Shown: in pieces, positions 1 through 4,954 of the stretch
Layout: each line of letters begins with the position of its first letter
How positions within the stretch are numbered: the first letter of the stretch is position 1
Assembly: GCA_937892865.1 (NCBI GenBank)
Contig: CALBJG010000151.1
Location: forward strand, 1-5,620
Length of the DNA: 5,620 nt
Direction: 5' to 3'
Source: an uncultured Clostridia bacterium
GTDB taxonomy: Bacteria > Bacillota > Clostridia > Oscillospirales > Oscillospiraceae
Translations under genes and position numbers: made by a program
Notes under the pieces: model-generated
What the model was told of the DNA's origin: nothing
What the model saw: the letters and a program-made list of their open reading frames with translations, nothing else
The model's database searches: none

Positions 1-17
1 AAGGCAGAGTGTAAGAA

Positions 18-623
18 ATGATTTCTAAAGAAGCACTGGCTGCCGGCAGACAGGCGTATCTCATTGAATCTGAGTGCCTCTATAAGATGCTGGCATGCGT
101 GGATAATGATCAGTTTTCCAAAGCAGTAGAATTGCTTAGCGCAGCGCCCCGGATCGGCGCAGCCGGCAGCGGTCACTCCGGCATTATGTGTCAGCATTTT
201 GCCCACCTGATGTGCTGCATTGAGCGGCCTGCCCGTTTTATCAGCCCTGCTGAGGCTGTCCACGGCGCAACCGGCTTTTTGCAGAAGGGCGATGTAATGG
301 TATTTGCATCCCGTGGCGGCAAGACAAAAGAACTTATGCCCATTGTGGACATCTGCAAAGCAAAAGGCGTTTCCATCATCACCATTACGGAGAATCTGGA
401 ATCTCCTTTGGCAAAGGCAGCGGATGTAGTTCTGAAGCAGTTTGTCAACCGGGAAACCGATAAGTGGAATGCCCAGGGTACCACCAGTTCTACCGCCCTG
501 TGTATGATCTTCCACTCTCTGCAGGCAGCGATCATTGAGCATACCGGCTACCAGGCAGAACAGTTTGCCCTGATCCACCCCGGTGGAGCAGTGGGCGAGC
601 GCCTGAATAACAAAGCACTTTAA
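18..623 (+). CDS. SIS-domain sugar-phosphate isomerase/binding protein (KpsF/GutQ-like, no CBS domains)
   Basis: A 201-residue cytoplasmic protein made of one SIS (sugar isomerase) domain, the fold that binds phosphosugars and often isomerises aldose/ketose phosphates. Visible motifs are the phosphate-binding glycine/serine loop GAAGSGHSG (47-55), EAVHG (79-83), the strand and loop VFASRGGKTKEL (95-106), GTTSST (154-159) and the KpsF/GutQ-type ending HPGGAVGERL (187-196). The arabinose-5-phosphate isomerases KdsD/KpsF/GutQ have about 320 residues with two C-terminal CBS domains; this protein stops after the SIS domain. Compared from memory with E. coli KdsD, the loop lysine is a glycine here (G50) and the SNSGE glutamate is a lysine (K102), so arabinose-5-phosphate isomerase activity is doubtful and the substrate is unknown. 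The start is ATG at 18. In another frame a TGA lies at 19-21, so an upstream gene may end in an ATGA overlap. No clear ribosome binding site is visible this close to the edge. Fold is confident, function is not. Confidence 0.85.
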   Translation: MISKEALAAGRQAYLIESECLYKMLACVDNDQFSKAVELLSAAPRIGAAGSGHSGIMCQHFAHLMCCIERPARFISPAEAVHGATGFLQKGDVMVFASRGGKTKELMPIVDICKAKGVSIITITENLESPLAKAADVVLKQFVNRETDKWNAQGTTSSTALCMIFHSLQAAIIEHTGYQAEQFALIHPGGAVGERLNNKAL

Positions 624-629
624 ATACAG

Positions 630-661
630 AAAAACCGGATGGAAAAACCATCCGGTTTTTT
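630..661 (+). terminator. Rho-independent terminator after the SIS gene
   Basis: A perfect 13-bp stem (630-642 with 648-660) encloses an AAAAA loop (643-647). The stem core is CCGGATGG/CCATCCGG and it runs into a T tract at 656-661. It begins seven bases after the SIS stop codon. Because an A tract precedes the stem it could also work in reverse, but no convergent gene needs that here. It separates the SIS gene from the downstream oxidoreductase operon. Confidence 0.93.
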
Positions 662-663
662 GT

Positions 664-691
664 TGCAAATTTAAGTATAATGTTTTATACT
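664..691 (+). promoter_or_regulatory. Sigma-A-like promoter for the oxidoreductase/isomerase operon
   Basis: The -35 candidate TTGCAA (664-669, 4 of 6 consensus bases) and the -10 candidate TATACT (686-691, 5 of 6) are separated by 16 bases. Transcription would start near 698, giving a leader of only about 20 bases before the ATG at 720. A perfect TATAAT also occurs at 676-681, but no TTGACA-like box lies 16-18 bases upstream of it. The position, between a terminator and a strong ribosome binding site, supports a promoter. Which -10 is used cannot be settled from sequence. Confidence 0.65.
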
Positions 692-692
692 T
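673..692. promoter_or_regulatory. Candidate operator: 20-bp perfect inverted repeat over the -10 region
   Basis: AAGTATAA (673-680) and TTATACTT (685-692) are perfect inverted repeats around the 4-base centre TGTT. The palindrome covers both possible -10 hexamers, so a dimeric repressor bound here would block RNA polymerase. The AT-rich hairpin would be weak as RNA, which favours a DNA-level site. No regulator gene for it is visible in the window. Some of the symmetry could arise by chance from neighbouring -10-like TATA sequences. Confidence 0.45.
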
Positions 693-705
693 TGTTTATT
701 GGTTC

Positions 706-713
706 AAAGGAGG
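706..713 (+). promoter_or_regulatory. Ribosome binding site that fixes the oxidoreductase start
   Basis: AAAGGAGG lies 6 bases before the ATG at 720 and is a near-perfect Shine-Dalgarno sequence. The in-frame TTG at 699 is upstream of this site, overlaps the likely transcription start and would add seven residues (MVQRRQG) unrelated to the FAD fold, so ATG 720 is the start used here. Confidence 0.9.
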
Positions 714-719
714 CAAGGT

Positions 720-2558
720 ATGCAGCGATCCGTAAAAACAAAGAATCAAACATATGATGTGGTTGTGGTTGGCGGCGGTCTGTCCGGTATGTGCGCTGCC
801 ATTGCTGCTGCACGGCACGGCGCAAATACAGCGCTGGTACACGCCCGCGCGGTGTTTGGCGGCAACGCCTCCGGGGAGATCCGGATGCATGTATGCGGCG
901 CCTCTGCCAATATGGCAAAGCCTGAACTGGAGGAAGGCGGCATCCTGTATGAGATGATGCTGGAAAATAAAAGCCGCAACGATTATTTTAACTACTCCAT
1001 TTGGGACACCGTTATGTTTGAAGCGGTGAAAAAGCAGGAAAATCTTACCGCTATTATGAATGCCACTATGGATGACTGCGTGGTGGAAGACGGCGTGATC
1101 AAAAGCATCACAGCCTATCAGCAAACTACGGAAACCCGCTACAATATCTCTGCGGACTTGTTTATTGATGCTACAGGAAATGGTACTTTAGGTTACTTGG
1201 CCGGAGCAGAATACCGGACAGGCAGCGAGGGCAGGGGAGAATTCAACGAGCCCCACGCGCCCATCGAGCCCGATAACAACCGTATGGGCAACTCCTTGCT
1301 CTTCAAAGCGGTGGACCGGGGACATTCCGTTAACTTCAAACGACCGGATTTTGCCTATACCTTCACCGAAGAACAACTGAAATACCGTACCCACGCTAAC
1401 ACCAAAAACAAAGACGGCGTCAGCGATGCCTATTTACATATCACTTCCTATGGATCTGCAACGATCGACACCGGCTACTGGTGGATCGAACTCTCCGGCG
1501 AGAGTGAGGATATCATTGATGAATATGAGCAGATCCGGGATGAATTGATAGCCTGTGTATACGGCGTGTGGGATCATCTGAAGAATGTCAGCGACCACGG
1601 TGCAGAGAACTATGATTTGGAATGGGTGGGTATGCTGCCGGGTATGCGGGAGAGCCGCCGTTTAGTAGGCGATTACCTGCTGAATGAAAACGATGTCTTG
1701 GAAAATCGCCAATTTGAAGATGCCGTTGCCTACGGTGGCTGGCCTATGGACATCCACGCGCCCAGAGGCCTTTATGATTTTGACAAGCGGCCAACGGAGG
1801 TTTATGATTTTGCGGGGGCATATACCATTCCTTACCGTTCCTACTATTCTAAGAATATCCAAAATCTGATGATGGCAGGCCGGAATATCAGCGCTACTAA
1901 AATGGCTATGGGTTCTACCCGCGTGATGGGCACTTGCGCCATCGGTGGTCAGGCTGTGGGTACTGCTGCGGCAATGTGTATTCAAAAAGGATGTACACCC
2001 AGGGACCTGCTGCCCTGTATTGGAGAACTGCAGCAGATACTTCTAAAAGAGGATTGCTATATCCCGAATCTTCGGAACCAAGACCCTCTGGATCAAGCGA
2101 AAAATGCTGAAATTACCGTCACTTCCGCTAAGGAAGGCTTTGACGGCACGCACATTACCAACGGCATTACCCGCCCGGAAAAAGGGGAAGAAAACATATG
2201 GATCTCCGATGGAATTGCCGCTGGTGGTGAAAAAGTGACGCTCTCTTTGCATACTCCCGCCGCGCTGACGCAGATTCGTCTGACTTTTGATACCAATTTT
2301 AATTATTCCATTAAGCAGACGCAGAACGGCAAGCGACAAAAGCAACAGCGCATCGGCATTCCGCCGGAACTGGTAAAAGACTATAGCGTTCAGTTGTGGC
2401 GAATGGGCAAAGAGGTATACGCAACCCAGATCACCGACAACTACCAGCGCGCCAACATTGTTCCGCTTCCCGGCTTGGAATGCGACACCGTTACCGTAAC
2501 CTTTACGAAAACCAACGGCTGCGAGAATATTCATCTGTATGAAATTCGACTTTACTAA
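720..2558 (+). CDS. FAD-dependent oxidoreductase with C-terminal discoidin-like domain
   Basis: A 612-residue protein. The catalytic part (about 10-445) is an FAD_oxidored-type flavoprotein. It has a Rossmann strand and dinucleotide loop VVVVGGGLSG (14-23), the family block GGNASGEIRMHVCGAS (47-62), IDATGNGTLG (149-158), YWWIEL (253-258), LPGMRESRRLVGDY (306-319), YGGWPMDIHAP (338-348) and the second FAD block MAGRNISATKMAMGSTRVMG (385-404) with GGQAVGTAAA (409-418). The residue after the second strand, usually acidic for the FAD ribose, is H41. Residues about 455-612 form a separate strand-rich region ending in IHLYEIRLY, resembling a discoidin/F5-8C galactose-binding sandwich. There is no signal peptide or membrane segment, so it should act in the cytoplasm. 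It probably oxidises a hydroxyl of a sugar, glycoside or similar polyol; the substrate cannot be read from sequence. It is the first gene of a two-gene operon with the isomerase at 2570. Homologues are often loosely annotated, for example as xanthan lyase, and that name should not be trusted. Confidence 0.9.
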   Translation: MQRSVKTKNQTYDVVVVGGGLSGMCAAIAAARHGANTALVHARAVFGGNASGEIRMHVCGASANMAKPELEEGGILYEMMLENKSRNDYFNYSIWDTVMFEAVKKQENLTAIMNATMDDCVVEDGVIKSITAYQQTTETRYNISADLFIDATGNGTLGYLAGAEYRTGSEGRGEFNEPHAPIEPDNNRMGNSLLFKAVDRGHSVNFKRPDFAYTFTEEQLKYRTHANTKNKDGVSDAYLHITSYGSATIDTGYWWIELSGESEDIIDEYEQIRDELIACVYGVWDHLKNVSDHGAENYDLEWVGMLPGMRESRRLVGDYLLNENDVLENRQFEDAVAYGGWPMDIHAPRGLYDFDKRPTEVYDFAGAYTIPYRSYYSKNIQNLMMAGRNISATKMAMGSTRVMGTCAIGGQAVGTAAAMCIQKGCTPRDLLPCIGELQQILLKEDCYIPNLRNQDPLDQAKNAEITVTSAKEGFDGTHITNGITRPEKGEENIWISDGIAAGGEKVTLSLHTPAALTQIRLTFDTNFNYSIKQTQNGKRQKQQRIGIPPELVKDYSVQLWRMGKEVYATQITDNYQRANIVPLPGLECDTVTVTFTKTNGCENIHLYEIRLY

Positions 2559-2569
2559 GGAGCATTTTT

Positions 2570-3400
2570 ATGAAAGATCTGCCTATTTGTCAGGTGCTGA
2601 ACTGCTTTAAATACCCAAATGATGATTTTGTTTCGTACATTTGTTATGGCTTGGATGCGCATAAGCGCATAGGCTTCGACTGTGTGAACTTTTCTTTGGA
2701 ACAGAACAACTTGAACCTGAATACCCACGGAAAGGAATTGGATGCGGTTATCCGTTATGCCAATGATATCGGGATGCCGTTCCGCTTATCCCATCTGCCG
2801 TTTCTTTCCACATCCGAGGAGGCAATCAAAAACGCCATTGATGTAACGAAACACTTGGGTGTGGACTACACCGTTGTGCATCCCATTGCCCCGGTAATGC
2901 CTGCTGCGGAGTACAACGAAAAAGCCGCATACGAGCAGAATAAAGGTTACCTCTCCAATATTGTGGAATACGCCAATAAAGTAGGCGTAAAGGTAACATT
3001 GGAGAATATGCGGCTTGGTTACCTGGATGGTTCAGTGAAGCGCTATTGCGCAGATATGGAATCTCTCATCCGTCAGGCGGATGAACTGGACATCGGTATC
3101 TGCTGGGATACGGGTCACGCTCATGCCGCCGGGCATATCCAATCTGAGGCGATCAAAGCCGCAGGTTCACGGATCAAGATGCTCCATATTAACGATAACT
3201 TTGCTGCCGGAGACTATCACCTGGCTCCCTTTGTAGGCACGATCGATTGGCAGGATACGATGGATGGTCTTTCTGCAATCGGTTTTGATGGGATCCTTAG
3301 TTTTGAGGTGTCCACTAAGCATATGCAGGACGAAGAAGCCTTTGCCTATGGCCGGTATCTGTATACTGCCGGCAAAAAACTGTTAAAAATGATGGACTAA
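2570..3400 (+). CDS. TIM-barrel sugar isomerase/epimerase (AP_endonuc_2 / xylose isomerase-like)
   Basis: A 276-residue protein, a typical length for the family. The metal-binding set expected of the epimerase barrel is complete: E145 (TLEN), D180 (WDTGH), H206 (LHINDN) and E246 (SFEV). The usual active-site histidines H75 (SHLP), H104 (VVHP), H183 (WDTGH) and H217 (DYHLAPFVGTIDW) are also present. Known relatives use a divalent metal to deprotonate the carbon next to a carbonyl, giving ketose epimerisation or isomerisation, or elimination from 3-keto-glycosides. The start ATG is preceded at 2557-2562 by AAGGAG, which overlaps the stop codon of the oxidoreductase gene; the 11-base gap implies one transcript and possibly coupled translation. 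The partner flavoenzyme suggests it acts on an oxidised (keto) sugar or glycoside, but that is inference. TAA is followed immediately by a second TAA (3401-3403). There is no signal peptide, so it is cytoplasmic. The exact reaction is unknown. Confidence 0.9.
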   Translation: MKDLPICQVLNCFKYPNDDFVSYICYGLDAHKRIGFDCVNFSLEQNNLNLNTHGKELDAVIRYANDIGMPFRLSHLPFLSTSEEAIKNAIDVTKHLGVDYTVVHPIAPVMPAAEYNEKAAYEQNKGYLSNIVEYANKVGVKVTLENMRLGYLDGSVKRYCADMESLIRQADELDIGICWDTGHAHAAGHIQSEAIKAAGSRIKMLHINDNFAAGDYHLAPFVGTIDWQDTMDGLSAIGFDGILSFEVSTKHMQDEEAFAYGRYLYTAGKKLLKMMD

Positions 3401-3401
3401 T

Positions 3402-3435
3402 AAAAAACGGAGGAGCAACCGCTCCTCCGTTTTTT
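3402..3435. terminator. Bidirectional rho-independent terminator shared by convergent genes
   Basis: A perfect 15-bp stem (3402-3416 with 3421-3435) has a 4-base loop AACC. The G+C-rich core CGGAGGAGC/GCTCCTCCG is flanked by six A on the left and six T on the right, so it terminates on either strand. It lies directly after the isomerase stop codon, and only one base separates it from the sdaA stop codon (3437-3439). Confidence 0.95.
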
Positions 3436-3436
3436 G

Positions 3437-4645
3437 TTATTTCTTTCTTGCGTAGATCTTGGCAAGGCCGCCTTCACTGGTCTCCCGGAAACGGTGGTTT
3501 AAGTTAATGCCCGTTTCGTGCATTGCCCGGCAAACCATATCGTAACTGATATTTCTGGAGCCGGTGAGGAAGAAACTTAAATTGCAGGCGTTCATCGCCC
3601 GCATAGCCGCTACGGCATTTCTCTCGATGCAAGGGATCTGCACAAGTCCGCAGATAGGATCACAGGTCAGACCCAAATGGTGTTCCATCGCTACTTCCGC
3701 GGCATACTCCACTTGGTCAAGATCCTGCTCATAAAGTTCTGCCAGCGCCGCTGCTGCCATAGAACAGGCTGTGCCGATCTCCGCCTGGCAGCCACACTCT
3801 GCGCCGGAAATAGAGGCGTTCCGTTTGGTAAGACTACCGATAATACCGGCTGTCGCCAAGCCTCGGATGATCTGCTCATCGGTAAAGCCCCGGGTATCCT
3901 GGGCATATTTCAAAACCGCCGGCACAACACCGCAAGCGCCGCAGGTGGGCGCGGTGACGATGGTGCCGTTATCTGCATTCTGTTCTGCTACTGCATAGGC
4001 GTAGGCGGCAATTTTCTTAAACTCGATCATACCGGGAACCAGTTCTTTTTCCGGTTGTTCGTTCAGATACTTGGCTTTTCTCTGAACTTTCAGACCACCG
4101 GGCAGAATGCCTTCGGCGGAAAGACCGTCGGAAATGGCCTGCTTCATTGTCTGCCATACATTCATCAGGAAATCCCAAATTTCCTCGCCTTCATTCAGTT
4201 CCACATAGTCGCTGAGTTTGCCAATATAGCGCCATTTGCAAAAATCGGCGATCTCTGCAAAGGAATTTTCCGGATATACTTCCGGGGAGTCCAAAAGGGT
4301 TTGACCGGGAACACGAATATCACCGCCGCCGATGGACTCAATACGCAATTCACCCAAAAGGGCATCCTCTTTGTATGCCCGCAGATCCATCGTGTTGGGG
4401 TGGGCGTTTTCCAAATGCTCTTTGGAAAAAACGATATCCGTCTGGGTAGGGGAGAGGACTTCCCGGATCACCCGGTCTGTGCCGTGACCCACACCGGTCT
4501 TGCTCAAAGAGCCGTACAGAATGACCTCATACCGGTCTGCGTTGGGATATGTTTTCTTAAAATGCTGGGAAGCCCGTTCCGGCCCCATAGTATGGGAAGA
4601 GGAAGGGCCTTTTCCGATTTTATAAATATCGCGGATGGATTTCAT
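3437..4645 (-). CDS. sdaA: L-serine dehydratase (L-serine ammonia-lyase), iron-sulfur type, single chain
   Basis: Converts L-serine to pyruvate and ammonia using a [4Fe-4S] cluster, in the cytoplasm. At 402 residues it joins the beta domain (about 1-150) and the catalytic alpha domain (about 155-400) in one chain. The N-terminus carries the family signature GKGPSSSHTMGP (11-22), followed by APTCGACG (232-239), GAECGCQAEIG (281-291) and CDPICGLVQIPCIERNA (328-344). Cysteines C286, C328 and C339 have the same 42- and 11-residue spacing as the three cluster ligands I recall for the Legionella enzyme (343, 385, 396). The chain is about 55 residues shorter than the E. coli and Legionella enzymes (454-458) and ends in ARKK, without the C-terminal cysteine that fills the Legionella active site. 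ATG at 4645 is preceded by GGAGG (complement of 4654-4658) with 8-base spacing. It lies 62 bases downstream of the 49-residue gene on the same strand, ends at the shared terminator, and has its own candidate promoter. Confidence 0.96.
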   Translation of the reverse strand: MKSIRDIYKIGKGPSSSHTMGPERASQHFKKTYPNADRYEVILYGSLSKTGVGHGTDRVIREVLSPTQTDIVFSKEHLENAHPNTMDLRAYKEDALLGELRIESIGGGDIRVPGQTLLDSPEVYPENSFAEIADFCKWRYIGKLSDYVELNEGEEIWDFLMNVWQTMKQAISDGLSAEGILPGGLKVQRKAKYLNEQPEKELVPGMIEFKKIAAYAYAVAEQNADNGTIVTAPTCGACGVVPAVLKYAQDTRGFTDEQIIRGLATAGIIGSLTKRNASISGAECGCQAEIGTACSMAAAALAELYEQDLDQVEYAAEVAMEHHLGLTCDPICGLVQIPCIERNAVAAMRAMNACNLSFFLTGSRNISYDMVCRAMHETGINLNHRFRETSEGGLAKIYARKK

Positions 4646-4675
4646 CTTTCGTGCCTCCGTTTGTTTCTGTATACC

Positions 4676-4704
4676 AGTATATCAAGGAATGCAGAGAAAA
4701 ACAA
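4676..4704 (-). promoter_or_regulatory. Candidate sigma-A promoter for sdaA
   Basis: On the minus strand TTGTTT (complement of 4699-4704, 3 of 6 consensus bases) is followed after 17 bases by TATACT (complement of 4676-4681, 5 of 6). This would start transcription near 4669, about 24 bases before the sdaA ATG. The -10 lies inside a 12-bp palindrome, TATAC-CA-GTATA (4670-4681). The -35 is weak, and sdaA may also be read through from the small gene upstream, since no convincing terminator lies between them. Confidence 0.5.
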
Positions 4705-4707
4705 TTC

Positions 4708-4857
4708 CTATTTTTGCAAAGCCTCCAGACTCAATTCACCGGCCAGCTTGAAAAGCGCATCTGTCAGCACTTGTTCCAATGGCAGACCGGCGCGGTTTGC
4801 AATATGTGTATAAAACAGAACCAAAGACGGCTCTAAAAGCAAAGTTACAGGGGTCAT
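4708..4857 (-). CDS. Small 49-residue protein with ribbon-helix-helix-like pattern
   Basis: I do not recognise this as a named gene. It encodes 49 residues starting MTPVTLLLEPSLVLFY and ending in SLEALQK, then TAG. It is supported as a real gene by a GGGAGG ribosome binding site 7 bases before the ATG, by the otherwise unused interval it fills, and by regular amphipathic structure. That structure is a strand (about 3-8), a helix starting at P10/S11 (to about 23), a GL turn (24-25) and a second helix (27-48). It aligns without gaps to the CopG-type ribbon-helix-helix pattern as I remember it, with shared T, L, S, A, G-L and A-L positions. The strand positions that normally contact DNA are P3, T5 and L7, with no basic residue, and acidic residues (five) outnumber K/R (three), so DNA binding is uncertain. 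It lies upstream of sdaA on the same strand and diverges from proS. It could be a regulator, an antitoxin without a toxin nearby, or a structural protein. Confidence 0.75.
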   Translation of the reverse strand: MTPVTLLLEPSLVLFYTHIANRAGLPLEQVLTDALFKLAGELSLEALQK

Positions 4858-4864
4858 AGACCTG

Positions 4865-4870
4865 CCTCCC
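4865..4870 (-). promoter_or_regulatory. Ribosome binding site of the 49-residue gene
   Basis: The plus strand reads CCTCCC, giving GGGAGG on the minus strand, 7 bases before the ATG at 4857. A site of this strength at the correct spacing is the main evidence that the short reading frame is translated. I see no convincing minus-strand promoter in the 97 bases between this gene and proS; TTGTCA occurs but lacks a good -10 at the right distance. Confidence 0.8.
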
Positions 4871-4909
4871 AAAGTCTTTAACTCATCCTATGCAAAGCCT
4901 TGACAATGG

Positions 4910-4918
4910 TGCTATAAT
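4910..4918 (+). promoter_or_regulatory. Extended -10 promoter for proS
   Basis: TGCTATAAT is a perfect extended -10 (TGnTATAAT) 36 bases before the proS ATG, placing the start of transcription near 4925 and the leader at about 30 bases. A perfect TTGACA (4900-4905) lies only 7 bases upstream of the TATAAT, too close to be its -35. With a 17-base spacer that TTGACA would instead pair with a poor -10, TGTAAC (4923-4928). The short leader leaves no room for a T-box riboswitch. Confidence 0.65.
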
Positions 4919-4954
4919 GGAATGTAACGAGAAAACCCGAGAGGATGAAAGATT

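Noticed and set aside
699..719. TTG at 699 as an earlier start of the oxidoreductase
   Set aside because: The strong AAAGGAGG site lies between this TTG and the ATG at 720, and the likely transcription start is at about 698, leaving no ribosome binding site for the TTG.
4685..4709. Inverted repeat AGGAAT/ATTCCT between the small gene and sdaA as a terminator
   Set aside because: The stem is only 6 bp, with a 13-base loop and no adjoining T tract on the relevant strand, so it is unlikely to stop transcription.
3677..4813. A 378-codon open frame on the plus strand, antisense to sdaA
   Set aside because: Its codons lie exactly opposite the sdaA codons, so it stays open only because sdaA avoids TTA, CTA and TCA over this stretch. 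It has no recognisable motifs, while the minus strand carries every serine dehydratase signature.
4919..4954. T-box or other riboswitch in the proS leader
   Set aside because: The leader predicted from the TATAAT at 4913 is only about 30 bases, far too short for a T-box, and no antiterminator or terminator hairpin is present.
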